Of a stretch of 64,000 bases of DNA, positions 43,355-53,065 are shown one piece after another (within the stretch, counting starts at the first letter, position 1; each line of letters opens with the position of its first letter). The position numbers were made by a program, and so were the translations under genes. Origin of the DNA: Actinomycetota bacterium (GTDB lineage: Bacteria > Actinomycetota > Actinomycetes > S36-B12 > FW305-bin1); contig SCTR01000008.1 in the NCBI GenBank assembly GCA_004297305.1, forward strand, positions 62,001 through 126,000, in the 5' to 3' direction. Below the pieces are notes generated by a model that worked only from the letters and a program-made list of their open reading frames with translations, did no database searches and was not told where the DNA came from.

Positions 43355-46300
43355 GTGACGACGCTGCCCGGCCACCGGGCCGAGCCCGGACCGGCGGGCC
43401 GGCCGTCGAGCCGGCAGGCCCGACTGGCTCGGCTCGGCTTCGTCGACGTCGCCCGCGCGGACGGCCTGCTGGATTCCCCGGCGATGCAGGCACTGCTGGC
43501 GGCGCTGCCGGCGGACGCCGTGGACCTGCTGCTCGACGACCTCGGGGATGCCGCCGATCCCGATCAAGCGCTGGTCTGCCTGATCCGAGTCGTGGACAGT
43601 GCCGCCGGCGGGGATGGCACGCCGGACGCCGCCGCCGCGGAGGCTACCGCGCTGCGAGGCGCGGTGGCAGCAGCAGGACCGTTGCGCCGCAGGCTGATCG
43701 CCGTCCTCGGCACCTCGCTGGGGTTGGCCGACCACCTGGTCCGCCACCCGGGGCAGTGGCGGGCGCTGACCGACGACTGGGTACGGGAACCGCTGGACGC
43801 CGCGGCGGTCCGCGGCGCATTGCTGCGGGCCGTGGGCGCGGACCCGACGGACGAGGTGCCGGTCGCCCGGGGTGCGGGTCCGGAGGTGCTGGCCGACCTG
43901 CGCGTCGCCTACCGGCGCCTGCTGCTGAGCCTGGCCGCGCTCGACCTGGTCGGCGACGACGGCGGCCCCGGGCTGCCGGTCGAGGAGGTCGGCGCGGCGT
44001 TGGCCGCGCTCGCCGACGCCGCATTGGACGCGGCGGTCGCCGTCGCCCGTGCCGGCCTGCCGCCGGATGCGCCGCCGTGCCGGTTCGCGGTGATCGGGAT
44101 GGGTAAGTGTGGCGGGCGTGAACTGAACTACGTCAGCGACGTCGACGTCATCTTCGTCGCCGAACCGTTCCCGGGCGGGGACGAGGTCGGCGCCCTGGCG
44201 ACGGGGACCAAGCTCGCCGCCGGGGTGATCCGGGCCTGCAGCGCGACCACTGCCGAGGGCAGCCTCTGGGAGGTCGACGCGGCACTGCGCCCGGAGGGTC
44301 GCAGCGGCGCGCTGGTTCGAACGCTGGCCAGCCATGTGGCGTACTACCAGCGCTGGGCGAGCACCTGGGAGTACCAGGCGTTGCTGAAGGCGCGCCCCGC
44401 GGCCGGCGACCGCGCGCTGGGGGCGGCGTACGTCGATGCGGTCCTGCCGTTCATCTGGGCCGCCGCTGACCGGTCGAACTTCGTCGAAGACGTCCAGGCG
44501 ATGCGGCGCCGCGTCGAGCAGCACGTACCGTCCCGCGATGCCGAACGGCAACTCAAACTCGGGCCCGGTGGCCTGCGCGACGTCGAGTTCGCGGTGCAAT
44601 TGCTGCAGCTGGTCCACGGGCGAAGCGACGTGATGCTGCGCAGCTCCAACACGTTGGAAGCGTTGGAATCGTTGTCCACCTGGGGTTACGTCGGCCGGGA
44701 GGACGCCGCCTCGCTGGCCACGGCGTACCGGTTCCTGCGTCGGCTGGAGCATCGGATCCAGTTGCACCGGTTGCGCCGTACCCACGTGGTCCCGGACGAC
44801 GACGCGGACCTGCGGCGGCTCGGCCGGTCGCTGGGTTTCCGGGTCGATCCGGTGGACGACCTGGTGGCGGCGTTCCGGCGGCACCGGCGTGAGGTACGCC
44901 GGTTGCACGAAAAACTGTTCTACCGGCCGTTGCTGAACGCCGTCGCCCGGCTGCCAGCCGGCGACGCCCGCCTCACCCCGGAGGCCGCCGAGCAGCGGCT
45001 GGTCGCGCTCGGGTACGTCGATCCCGCCGGGGCGCTTCGGCATATCGAAGCGCTGACCTCCGGGATGGCCCGGCGCGCGGCGATCCAGCGCACGCTGCTG
45101 CCCGTGCTGTTGGGGTGGTTCGCCGACGCTCCCGACCCCGACGCCGGGCTGCTGGCCTTCCGCCGGCTGTCCGATTCGCTGGGAGCCACCCCGTGGTATC
45201 TGCGGTTGCTTCGCGACGAATCGGCTGCGGCAGAGCGGATGGCGGCGGTGCTGGCGACCAGTCGTTATGCTTCCGGGCTGCTGCTGCGCGCCCCGGAGGC
45301 GGTCCGGATGCTCGCCGACGACGGCGAACTTGTCCCGCGCAGTCAGGAAGCCCTGGAAACCGAGGCATTGTCGGCGGCGACGCGTTACGACGATCCGGAA
45401 CTGGCCGTCGCCGCGGTGCGGGCGCTGCGTCGCCGGGAACTGTTGCGGGTGTCGGTGGCGGACCTGTCGGGGCTGCTGGATATCGAGGCGGTCGGCGCGG
45501 CGCTGTCGGAGGTGACCGCCGCGACCGTGGTCGGGGCATTGCAGGCCGCGGTCCGGTCGGTCGGACGGAGCACCGGCGGCAAGCTGCCCACGCGCCTGGC
45601 GATCATCGCGATGGGCCGGTTCGGCGGCCGTGAGCTCGGTTACGCCAGCGACGCCGACGTGATCTTCGTCCATGACCCGTTGCCCGGCGCCGACGAGCGG
45701 GCGGCGGCTGACGCGGCGCTCGCGGTGGCCAACGAGCTTCGCCGGCTGCTCGCCGTACCGTCACCGGACCCACCGCTGGTGATCGACGCGGACCTGCGAC
45801 CGGAGGGCCGCGCCGGGGCGCTGGTGCGGACGCTGTCGGCGTACGCCGCCTACTACGCGCGGTGGAGCGAGACCTGGGAGAGCCAGGCACTGCTGCGTGC
45901 CTCGTTCGTCGCCGGCGATCCGGAGTTGGGGCAGCGCTTCCTGCAACTCGCCAACCCCTTGCGGTGGCCGGACGGCGGGGTCGACGAGGAGGCGGTCCGG
46001 GAGATCCGGCGGCTCAAGGCGCGCATGGAGGCCGAACGGCTGCCGCGCGGCGCGGATCCGGCGATGCACACGAAGCTCGGCCGCGGGGGCCTGTCCGACG
46101 TCGAATGGGCGGTGCAGCTCATGCAGCTGCGGTACGCCGGACAGCAGCGCAACCTGCAGACCACCGGCACGCTGGCCGCGCTGCGCGCCGCCGAAGCAGC
46201 GGGGCTGTTCGACGACCAGGACGCCGAGGCGCTGCTCGGGGCGTGGCGGATCGCCAGCCGGGTGCGCAACGCCGCCATGCTGGTGCGGGGCCGGCCGGTG

Positions 46301-46447
46301 GACTCGGTCCCGTCGGACCTGCGCGAGCTGCGAGCGGTGGCGCACGTGCTGGGCTACGGTCCGTCCGATAGCGGTCGGTTGCTGGACGATTACCGACGGT
46401 TGACCCGCCGGGCGAGGAGTGTCGTCGAGCGGGTCTTCTACCAGTGA
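43355..46447 (+). CDS. glnE: Bifunctional glutamine synthetase adenylyltransferase/deadenylase
   Basis: A 1030-aa nucleotidyltransferase that adds AMP to, and removes it from, glutamine synthetase in response to nitrogen. Two duplicated catalytic domains each carry the family motif: GGRELNYVSDVDVIFVAEP near residue 250 (deadenylylation half) and GGRELGYASDADVIFVHD near residue 752 (adenylylation half), each followed by DAxLRPEGR. GTG at 43355. The substrate GlnA1 is not in the window; the adjacent GlnA2 lacks the target Tyr. Confidence 0.95.
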   Translation: MTTLPGHRAEPGPAGRPSSRQARLARLGFVDVARADGLLDSPAMQALLAALPADAVDLLLDDLGDAADPDQALVCLIRVVDSAAGGDGTPDAAAAEATALRGAVAAAGPLRRRLIAVLGTSLGLADHLVRHPGQWRALTDDWVREPLDAAAVRGALLRAVGADPTDEVPVARGAGPEVLADLRVAYRRLLLSLAALDLVGDDGGPGLPVEEVGAALAALADAALDAAVAVARAGLPPDAPPCRFAVIGMGKCGGRELNYVSDVDVIFVAEPFPGGDEVGALATGTKLAAGVIRACSATTAEGSLWEVDAALRPEGRSGALVRTLASHVAYYQRWASTWEYQALLKARPAAGDRALGAAYVDAVLPFIWAAADRSNFVEDVQAMRRRVEQHVPSRDAERQLKLGPGGLRDVEFAVQLLQLVHGRSDVMLRSSNTLEALESLSTWGYVGREDAASLATAYRFLRRLEHRIQLHRLRRTHVVPDDDADLRRLGRSLGFRVDPVDDLVAAFRRHRREVRRLHEKLFYRPLLNAVARLPAGDARLTPEAAEQRLVALGYVDPAGALRHIEALTSGMARRAAIQRTLLPVLLGWFADAPDPDAGLLAFRRLSDSLGATPWYLRLLRDESAAAERMAAVLATSRYASGLLLRAPEAVRMLADDGELVPRSQEALETEALSAATRYDDPELAVAAVRALRRRELLRVSVADLSGLLDIEAVGAALSEVTAATVVGALQAAVRSVGRSTGGKLPTRLAIIAMGRFGGRELGYASDADVIFVHDPLPGADERAAADAALAVANELRRLLAVPSPDPPLVIDADLRPEGRAGALVRTLSAYAAYYARWSETWESQALLRASFVAGDPELGQRFLQLANPLRWPDGGVDEEAVREIRRLKARMEAERLPRGADPAMHTKLGRGGLSDVEWAVQLMQLRYAGQQRNLQTTGTLAALRAAEAAGLFDDQDAEALLGAWRIASRVRNAAMLVRGRPVDSVPSDLRELRAVAHVLGYGPSDSGRLLDDYRRLTRRARSVVERVFYQ

Positions 46448-46454
46448 GGCGGAG

Positions 46455-47708
46455 ATGAGCGTGCAGTCGGGGGCGAGTCCGGTCCGGTACCGGGACGTCC
46501 TCGCGCACCGCGAGTTCCGCGGCATTGTGGCCGCCCAGGTGGCCAGCGAATCCGGTGACCAGGTCGCCCGGGTAGCGCTGGCCCTGCTCGTGCTGGACCG
46601 GACCGGGTCGGCGCTGGGGGCCGCGGCGGCATTCGCCGTCGGCGCGGTCCCCGCGGTCTTCGGCGGCTCGTTGCTCGGCCCGCTCGCCGACCGGCTGTCC
46701 CGGCGGGGCGTCATGCTCGTCGCCGACGCCGCCCGCGCCCTCATCGTCGCGTTCATGGCACTGACGGTGGTCACCGGCGTGCCGCTCTGGGTGCCGTTCG
46801 CCATCCTCTTCGTCGCCGAGTTGTTCACCGCGCCGTTCGATGCGGCGCGTACGGCGACGGTGCCCGACGTGCTGCCGGCCCATCAGATCGCGGCCGGCAT
46901 GGGGATGACGCGCTCGTTGACGTTGATCAACCAGATCATCGGGCTCGCCCTGGGCGCCGTCGTGGTGAACCTGCTCGGCTCGCAGGTGGCGCTGGCGCTG
47001 GACGCCGTGTCGTTCGCCGCGTCATTCCTCATTCTCTCCTTGACGTTGAAGCCGCGTCCGGCCGCGCTGGTGGGCGAGCCGTCGCTGCTGGTCCTCCTGT
47101 CGGATCTGCGCGAGGGCGCGGTGCTGTTGGCCCGCGACCGGTCCCGCCGGTCCGTCGTCCTGTTGGCCTGCCTGATGGCCTGGCCGTTGGTGGCGCCGGA
47201 GGCGGCGGCCCTGGCTTACGCGCGAGACCAGGGTGTCGGCGACGAGTGGGGCGGCGCGTTGATGGCGATCAGCCTGGCCGGAGCCGCGGTCGGCAGCGTC
47301 CTCATCGGCCGGCAACGGCCCCTGGTGCAACTGGACCTGGTCTTCCCGTTCGCGGTGGCGTGCACGCTGCCGATGCTGGCGACGGCCGGCAGCCCTACCG
47401 TCGCGGTGACCGCGTTGCTGTGGTGCGCCGCGGGCGTGTTGTCGGCCTTCGTCGTCTCCCTGATGGCCTTCACCAACATCCTCACTCCGCCGTCACAGCG
47501 CGGGCGAGTCGCCGGGATCGCGGGTGCGGGCTTCACCCTGACCTCGGCGCTCGGCTTCCTGCTCACCGGCTGGATCGCGGACCTCACCTCGCCGGCGTTC
47601 GCGGTCGTGGTGGGCGGCGTCGTCGGCTTGCTCGCGCTGGGGCTGATGGTGCGGTTGTGGCCTGGCCATGAACTCCGAAGCCGGCTGCGGGCGCTCGACG
47701 AAATGTGA
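46455..47708 (+). CDS. MFS transporter (12 TM)
   Basis: A major facilitator of 417 aa with about 12 helices. Motif A is LLGPLADRLSRRGVMLVADA and the ALALLVLDRTGS, FTAPFDAARTATVPD segments match MFS exporters of the enterobactin/macrolide (DHA3) group. ATG at 46455 lies 8 bases after the glnE stop, with GGAG upstream, so it may be co-transcribed. Substrate unknown. Confidence 0.88.
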   Translation: MSVQSGASPVRYRDVLAHREFRGIVAAQVASESGDQVARVALALLVLDRTGSALGAAAAFAVGAVPAVFGGSLLGPLADRLSRRGVMLVADAARALIVAFMALTVVTGVPLWVPFAILFVAELFTAPFDAARTATVPDVLPAHQIAAGMGMTRSLTLINQIIGLALGAVVVNLLGSQVALALDAVSFAASFLILSLTLKPRPAALVGEPSLLVLLSDLREGAVLLARDRSRRSVVLLACLMAWPLVAPEAAALAYARDQGVGDEWGGALMAISLAGAAVGSVLIGRQRPLVQLDLVFPFAVACTLPMLATAGSPTVAVTALLWCAAGVLSAFVVSLMAFTNILTPPSQRGRVAGIAGAGFTLTSALGFLLTGWIADLTSPAFAVVVGGVVGLLALGLMVRLWPGHELRSRLRALDEM

Positions 47709-47835
47709 CGTGTCGCAGTCTGGTCACGCCGGTCGCAGTCGTGTCGCAGCTGCCTGACGACAGCCGCCGGTGCGTGCCAGGGCGACTACGGTGAGTCGTG
47801 TTCGACGAGGGACCACGTTGATGAGGGGACCCGTC

Positions 47836-47964
47836 ATGGCCACCACCAGGGACGAGAAGCAGATCGCGCTGTTGGTCGGGCTCATTCCGGTGCTCGACCA
47901 CACCGTCGCGGAACGCCGTCGTGACGCTGCCGTCGATCCGGTGCGCACCGCTGACGCGTCCTGA
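47836..47964 (+). CDS. Possible 42-aa protein
   Basis: A short frame from ATG at 47836 with GAGGGG seven bases upstream. The sequence begins charged (TTRDEKQ), has a hydrophobic stretch (IALLVGLIPVLDHTVA) and ends charged. It may be a small membrane-associated protein or a chance frame. No family is recognised. Confidence 0.3.
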   Translation: MATTRDEKQIALLVGLIPVLDHTVAERRRDAAVDPVRTADAS

Positions 47965-48005
47965 TCAGTCTCGTCCCTCCCGTTTGACGCCCCCGCGGCC
48001 CGGGA

Positions 48006-48251
48006 ATGCCCGCAGCCGTGGGCGAGCCGACGCGTGGGGCCAGCATTACGCCGTACCGCGACGGACCGCTGGTCCTGCGGGGCGAGTTCGAGATCCGCGA
48101 CGCCGACGGCCGTCTCATCGAACCGGGTCGCCGCACCGTTGCGTTGTGCCGCTGCGGTTTCTCCTCGACCAAACCGTTCTGCGACGGCTCACATCAGGGC
48201 AGCCGGTTCTCCGACGACGGTCTCGATCAGCGGCCGCACCGGCCGGCCTGA
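48006..48251 (+). CDS. CDGSH iron-sulfur domain protein
   Basis: An 81-aa protein carrying one CDGSH [2Fe-2S] site: CRCGFSSTKPFCDGSH, with ligands Cys48, Cys50, Cys59 and His63. These labile clusters act in electron transfer or iron/redox sensing. The preceding strands LVLRGEFEIRDADGR match the small bacterial mitoNEET-like fold. The 3' 63 bases overlap the 3' end of the convergent glycosyltransferase gene. Start ATG at 48006 has only a weak ribosome site. Confidence 0.9.
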   Translation: MPAAVGEPTRGASITPYRDGPLVLRGEFEIRDADGRLIEPGRRTVALCRCGFSSTKPFCDGSHQGSRFSDDGLDQRPHRPA

Positions 48252-49250
48252 GCCTTCTTCGGGCTCGGCTAGCAGTGCGTCGCGTCGATGCCGAGCCATG
48301 GCGCGCAGTTCCCGGTTCGAATGCGCCGCCCGCCGAAGGCGGTGCGGTCCGAAACGGACGCCGCCGTACCGCCAGCGACAGCCGACCGCGAGCCAACTGC
48401 AGATGCCGCGTTCGAGCACCCACAGCGGCGCGAGCAGGCTGCCGGATGCCGGTAGGACGGACCGGCCGCCGGCGCGGCGCCGGCCGACCTCGGCCATCCC
48501 GACGATCGCCGCAGCGGCCGGTATCAACCAGCCAGGGCGACGCAGGGCTGTGACGAGCACAGCGGGGACGACCGCCAGGAACAGCGCTGCACGCGGCGGC
48601 TGCGCGAGGTCGTCGTAGGCCTGCCGGATGCGTTGCGAGAAGAACTTGGCGGAACTCGGCGGACGGCGTTCGACGTAGATTCCGAGGGGGCGGCTCACCC
48701 GGCCGCCGGCCGCGCGTACCGTCCGCATGAGTTCGAGATTCTCGAACAGGACCGTGGCGCTGTAGCCACCCATTGCCACGAAACGAGAGCGGCGTACGGC
48801 GAAAGTGCCCGGATAGTCCGCGCCGAAGCAGCGATTCAGCAGCGAACGCGCGGTGTCCCAGCGACCGTGCCACGGGGACGGAGAGAAGTAGTTCTGGGGT
48901 CCGACGAGATCCGCGTCGGCCAGTGCCGCGACGACAGCCGCCAAACTGAACGGGTTGTACCGGACGTCGTCGTCGGCGATGACGACGTGCTCGCTGTGGC
49001 AGCGGGCGAGGCCGGTGAGGACGCCGGTGACCTTGCCGTTGCGGCCGGCGAAGCACGGCCGTACGACGTCCGCGATCTCGTCCAGGGTCCGGCAGTGGCT
49101 ACGGAACAATTCCTCGTCGGAGCCGTCGACGACGATGATCCGGACGTACGGCGAGATCCCGCGCAGGTATTCGGCGAGGTCGGCCAGGTCGCGGTCGTCC
49201 TGCCAGCGAAGCGGCAGGACGTAGTCCACGTCGAGTTCGGTCGTCGTCAT
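48189..49250 (-). CDS. Glycosyltransferase, GT2-like, with a C-terminal membrane segment
   Basis: A 353-aa GT-A enzyme. Nucleotide-sugar binding features are VRIIVVDGSDEELF and the metal-binding HVVIADDDVRYNP. The acceptor region includes YPGTFAVRRSRFVAMGGYS. Hydrophobic helices occur near the C-terminus (ALFLAVVPAVLVTAL, WLIPAAAAIVGMA), so it is membrane-anchored. It follows the diiron-protein gene by 18 bases and is convergent with the CDGSH gene. The acceptor is unknown. Confidence 0.8.
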   Translation of the reverse strand: MTTTELDVDYVLPLRWQDDRDLADLAEYLRGISPYVRIIVVDGSDEELFRSHCRTLDEIADVVRPCFAGRNGKVTGVLTGLARCHSEHVVIADDDVRYNPFSLAAVVAALADADLVGPQNYFSPSPWHGRWDTARSLLNRCFGADYPGTFAVRRSRFVAMGGYSATVLFENLELMRTVRAAGGRVSRPLGIYVERRPPSSAKFFSQRIRQAYDDLAQPPRAALFLAVVPAVLVTALRRPGWLIPAAAAIVGMAEVGRRRAGGRSVLPASGSLLAPLWVLERGICSWLAVGCRWRYGGVRFGPHRLRRAAHSNRELRAMARHRRDALLAEPEEGSGRPVRPLIETVVGEPAALM

Positions 49251-49268
49251 GCCCAGGCCGTCCGGCGG

Positions 49269-50249
49269 TCACGCCGCGCCGACGCTGGACGACTGCCAGC
49301 GGCGGAACAGGGCGTGGGAAGCCCGCGCGTCCAGCTCCACGCACGCTGCCGCACCCCAGAGCACGTCGCCAAGCGCGCCGGGGTCGTCGCGGACCAGCGA
49401 CCCGCACAGATCGACAGCCGCGACCTGTTCGTGCAAGGCGTCGGCTACGACGTGTTCGTCGAAAAACGCCGTCGCGTCCGCGCCGAACCCGAGCCGTCGC
49501 AGACCCGCGGCGTAGCGCCGGTTCGGCACGGTCGAGGTGAGTTCCAGGGCCGCGAGATGCCCGGCGAGTGCGGCGACGTGCTTGCGGTGCAAGCCAAAGA
49601 ACGACATGAGGTTGTTGGCCGCGAGGGTCTCGGCGAAGGCGACATCCCAGGAGGCGCCGTAGGTGTCATCGAGGCCCAACTGGCGCATGGTGGCGGCAAA
49701 GAGCGCCGCGTGGGCGCGGCCCGGAACCCCGCTGCCGTACTCGTCCAGTTGAATCTCGACCAGTGCCGACTTGGCACGCCCGCGCAATCGGGGGATGCCC
49801 CAGGTGTGCGCATCGGCTTCCCGCAGGTGATAGACGGCGCGCTGCGTCAGCAGATCCCGGTAGTGGCTCGCGGTGGCCGTGCGCTGCAGGAACGACGACA
49901 GCGGCGGACCTGGGGTGCCCTCGACAACGCGGCGTAGCTGCCGTGCCACCGGCTCCTCGGAGGGCGTCGGCTGCTGCACCGTCGAGTGCAGGGCGCACGC
50001 GAAGGCGGTCTCCAGTTGCCGCCGTAGCGCCAGCTGCGTCTCATCCCACTCCGGCTCGCCCACCTCGTCGACGAAGCCGCCGTAGTTCAGTTCGTACGAC
50101 ACGGCCAAGGCGAGCTGCAGATCGCTGTCGGACAAGGGATCGGGGCTATCGGCTATCGCCTGGGAGACGGAGTGGCCCATGGGCTGGCGACCACGGACCA
50201 CTCCAATGACGGCCTCGCTGATGGGGCCCCTCGCCAGCGGGGTACGCAT
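49269..50249 (-). CDS. Haem-oxygenase-like diiron (HDO) protein, 'iron-containing redox enzyme family'
   Basis: A 326-aa all-helical protein with HDO-type metal ligands: Glu in LVEIQLDEYGSG, then His in VPGRAHAALF, and Asp/Glu-His sets in AFFDEHVVADALHEQVA near the C-terminus. HDO enzymes are diiron oxygenases that cleave C-C bonds, desaturate or make N-O bonds, often in natural product pathways. The substrate is unknown. ATG at 50249. It is co-directional with the glycosyltransferase and lies near a CDGSH protein that could supply electrons. Confidence 0.8.
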   Translation of the reverse strand: MRTPLARGPISEAVIGVVRGRQPMGHSVSQAIADSPDPLSDSDLQLALAVSYELNYGGFVDEVGEPEWDETQLALRRQLETAFACALHSTVQQPTPSEEPVARQLRRVVEGTPGPPLSSFLQRTATASHYRDLLTQRAVYHLREADAHTWGIPRLRGRAKSALVEIQLDEYGSGVPGRAHAALFAATMRQLGLDDTYGASWDVAFAETLAANNLMSFFGLHRKHVAALAGHLAALELTSTVPNRRYAAGLRRLGFGADATAFFDEHVVADALHEQVAAVDLCGSLVRDDPGALGDVLWGAAACVELDARASHALFRRWQSSSVGAA

Positions 50250-50275
50250 CGTCGCGATTCCGGCTGAGGCCGGCG

Positions 50276-50554
50276 TTACCGGCGTACGGCGGTCCGGTTG
50301 GACAGCCAGCCCCACAGCAGCAGCACGATGACTGCCCCGATCACCGAGCCGATGATCCCGGCCGGCTGCAGGAAGCCTTCGCTCGCGTCCTTGTGGAAGA
50401 TCAGGTAGCCGAGGAAGCCGCCGACGAACGATCCGATGATGCCCAGCACGATGGTCATGAGGATCGACATGTCCTGCCGCCCGGGGACCAGCAGCCGAGC
50501 AAGTGCCCCCGCAATGAGGCCCACGATGAGCAGACCGATGATGAAGCCGATCAT
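50276..50554 (-). CDS. GlsB/YeaQ/YmgE-family stress-response membrane protein
   Basis: A 92-aa protein with three helices: MIGFIIGLLIVGLIAGALAR, SILMTIVLGIIGSFVGGFLG and IIGSVIGAVIVLLLWGWL. Glycine-rich packing and the VPGRQD loop match the family (transglycosylase-associated protein). Role is general stress; biochemical function unknown. The 343-base gap upstream contains only a hairpin (50771-50804) that I can support. Confidence 0.9.
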   Translation of the reverse strand: MIGFIIGLLIVGLIAGALARLLVPGRQDMSILMTIVLGIIGSFVGGFLGYLIFHKDASEGFLQPAGIIGSVIGAVIVLLLWGWLSNRTAVRR

Positions 50555-50770
50555 GTCGTTCCTCCGAGTTGGATCGGGACGGCGCCCTGCGGCGCGGTAC
50601 ATCGACGGCGGAGGTCTTCCCCGGCAACCCGTGGGGCGAAACGCGACCAGCCATCACGCCGGCCGCAGTCCGGCCAACCCCGCCCGCCGCGGGCGGCGGA
50701 CGCGCGGCATGACGGGCCGCGGCCGTCCGGCAAGACAAGCCAGGGGGACCGGGGGCGACGGGCCGTCGCG

Positions 50771-50804
50771 CACGCCCACGGCGACCGCGTCGTCCGTGGG
50801 CGTG
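50771..50804. terminator. Hairpin downstream of the hemerythrin gene
   Basis: A perfect 11-bp stem (CACGCCCACGG with CCGTGGGCGTG) and a 12-base loop. It lies about 100 bases past the hemerythrin stop. It may end that transcript. The remainder of 50555-50900 shows no convincing gene. Confidence 0.5.
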
Positions 50805-50900
50805 GCGGGAGCTGCTCCGGTCACTGCCGGCGGCCGACCGAAGCGGTGCCCGGAGCGCAGCGGGCCCCGGCGTACGGGCCGCCCTTGTGCGGGCCGATCC

Positions 50901-51413
50901 TCAGGTGCGGTTCCAGTTGCGGCCCATGTCCCGGTAGACGTTGCCGAGTTCCCGGTCAGTGATCATGGTTGCGAGGTGGTCCGCGGTGAGAACTCGTTCC
51001 TCTTCGGCGAAGTGGGGCAGTGACAGTTCGCCCAGCTCGGTGATGTTCGCGGTCACTCGATGCTCGAGCTGCGTCGGGACTCGTCGTCCGTCGAACTGGG
51101 GGAGCAGGTCGCGAAGCTCAACGGCAAGCCGGTGGATCGGGACATGTTCGGCGTCGCGGAGGTCGAGGAATTCCGAGTCGTTGCGCGACAACCGAGCCGC
51201 AGCGCGAAAGGCAGGGAAGAAGAAGACGTCCTCGGATCGGTGATGGTCCAGCAGCGTTTCGGTGAATCCGTCAACCGCGGAGGCAAGCTGCGCCCCTTGG
51301 TGAGGACTGGAGGCCGCGGCAAGCTGACGTACCTGCTCCGCGCCACTTCGCAGCTGCTCGTGCACTGCGACGAGGCCTCGGACGAAGTGCTGGTGGGTGG
51401 ATTCGGCGGCCAT
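50901..51413 (-). CDS. Hemerythrin-like HHE domain protein
   Basis: A 170-aa four-helix-bundle protein that binds a non-haem diiron centre for O2/NO sensing or iron buffering. The expected ligands are present: His18 in VAVHEQL, His-His in TLLDHHRSEDVFFFP, Glu-His in DAEHVPIHRLAVEL, and His-Glu in SLPHFAEEERVL. ATG at 51413 with GGGGGACC upstream. It lies beside a DHA2 exporter with no clear functional tie. Confidence 0.9.
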   Translation of the reverse strand: MAAESTHQHFVRGLVAVHEQLRSGAEQVRQLAAASSPHQGAQLASAVDGFTETLLDHHRSEDVFFFPAFRAAARLSRNDSEFLDLRDAEHVPIHRLAVELRDLLPQFDGRRVPTQLEHRVTANITELGELSLPHFAEEERVLTADHLATMITDRELGNVYRDMGRNWNRT

Positions 51414-51509
51414 GGTCCCCCTGTCGGTAGTCCGGCTTCGAGCATAGGCAGCTGTCCGGCGGTGGTGCCCGGTGTTGCGGGATTGCGGCGACCAGGACGA
51501 ACGGGTCGG

Positions 51510-53021
51510 CTACTCCGGGTCGTCGCCGACGACGGTGCCGCCCGCCACGATCGCCAGTTCGGCGTGGCGCAGTTCGACGTCGGGCTCGGTGCCGCCCGGG
51601 GGAGCGGGGAAGCGCGGGATGAGGAAGCCGGCCGCGACGCTCAACGCGGTGGCCAGACACAGGAAGCTCCACCCGCGGTCGTAGCTGGCCGCCTCCGGGA
51701 CACCGCCCGGAGCAACTCCGGCGGTCACGATGGTGGCCATCAGGGCGGTACCCAGCGCGCCGCCGATGGTCCGGATGTTGGCGTTCATGCCGCTGGCGAC
51801 GCCGGTCTGGTCCGGTGGCACGGCCTGCACGATCAGGTTGGCCATCGCGGCGAAGGCCATCCCCATGGCGATGCCGAGGAAGGCGGTCGCCAGGTAGATC
51901 TGCCATTTCTGGTCGTTGAAGAACACCAGCATGAGGAACGGGGCAATGGCCATCGCGGCGCCCAGCATGAGGACGGTTCGCGAGCCGATGAGTTGCGCGA
52001 GCCGTCCAGCGCACATCCCCAGCAGCAACATCATGATCGCTTGCGGCAGCAGCATCAGGCCGGACTCGGACACCGGTGCGGCGAAGCCGTAGCCAGCCTC
52101 GGGCGAGGTGTGCAGGAACGCGGGCAGGAAGCCGAAGGTCCCGTACGTCGCCATCCCGAACAGCAGCGCGACGAGGTTGGTGGTCCAGACCGCGCGGATC
52201 GTCATCATCCGCAGGTCGATCAGCGGATGTGCCGAGCGGGCCTCGACGGCGACCCACAGGGCGGCGACGACGACGGCGCAGCCGAGCAGGCCGAGCGTCC
52301 CGGGCGCGAGCCACCCCCAGGTCGGTGCCTGGCTGATGGCCAACAGGAGCGCCACCAGCCACACCGACAGCAGCACCGCGGCCGTCCAGTTGATCCGGCC
52401 GGCGGCCCGCACCCGCGATTCCGGGACCAACAGCGCCGTCCCGATCGTGGAGGTGACGATGAGGATCATCGGGAACCAGAACAGCCAGTGATAGCTGAGC
52501 AGGTCGACGATGGGCCCGGCCAAGACGATGCCGAACCCGATGCCGACGGCGGTGAGCGCGGCCATCGACCCGATCGCGTTCGGCACCTTCTCCGATGGGA
52601 ACTCGTCGCGGATGATGCCGAACGCCAGCGGGAGCAAACCGCCTCCCATGCCCTGGATGACCCGGCCCACGATCATGATCGGGAGCGTGGTCGCGAAGGC
52701 GGAGAGAACCGTCCCGACGCCGAGGACGATCAGCGTGATGACGAAGAGGCGCTTCTTCCCCTTCATGTCCCCGAGGCGCCCGATGATCGGAGTGCACACC
52801 GACGCCGACAGCAGGTACGCCGTCAGCATCCAGGTGACCGCCGCCTGAGAGGTCCCCATGCTCTGTTGGAACACCGGCAGGGCAGGGACGACCAGGGACT
52901 GCAGCAGGGCGAAGGCACCGATGCCGGTCGCCAGCAGCGCGAACGTCCGCTGGTGATGGGTGCGGTGGGCCGGCGGTGGAATGGCGACCTCCCCCGGCTC
53001 GGCGACCTCGATGGGCGTCAC
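51510..53021 (-). CDS. DHA2-family MFS drug exporter
   Basis: A 503-aa exporter with about 14 helices. Motifs are IIGRLGDMKGKKRLFVIT (motif A), VGRVIQGMGGGLLPLAFGII (motif B) and GIGFGIVLAGPIVDLL (motif C). Pairs with the 37.6-kb exporter in family but not in regulation. ATG at 53021. Upstream lies a repeat array rather than a regulator, so control is unclear. Confidence 0.92.
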   Translation of the reverse strand: MTPIEVAEPGEVAIPPPAHRTHHQRTFALLATGIGAFALLQSLVVPALPVFQQSMGTSQAAVTWMLTAYLLSASVCTPIIGRLGDMKGKKRLFVITLIVLGVGTVLSAFATTLPIMIVGRVIQGMGGGLLPLAFGIIRDEFPSEKVPNAIGSMAALTAVGIGFGIVLAGPIVDLLSYHWLFWFPMILIVTSTIGTALLVPESRVRAAGRINWTAAVLLSVWLVALLLAISQAPTWGWLAPGTLGLLGCAVVVAALWVAVEARSAHPLIDLRMMTIRAVWTTNLVALLFGMATYGTFGFLPAFLHTSPEAGYGFAAPVSESGLMLLPQAIMMLLLGMCAGRLAQLIGSRTVLMLGAAMAIAPFLMLVFFNDQKWQIYLATAFLGIAMGMAFAAMANLIVQAVPPDQTGVASGMNANIRTIGGALGTALMATIVTAGVAPGGVPEAASYDRGWSFLCLATALSVAAGFLIPRFPAPPGGTEPDVELRHAELAIVAGGTVVGDDPE

Positions 53022-53065
53022 TGTACCGCGGACCGGAGCGATCGTTCCGGTCGCCGGCCGGCCGG

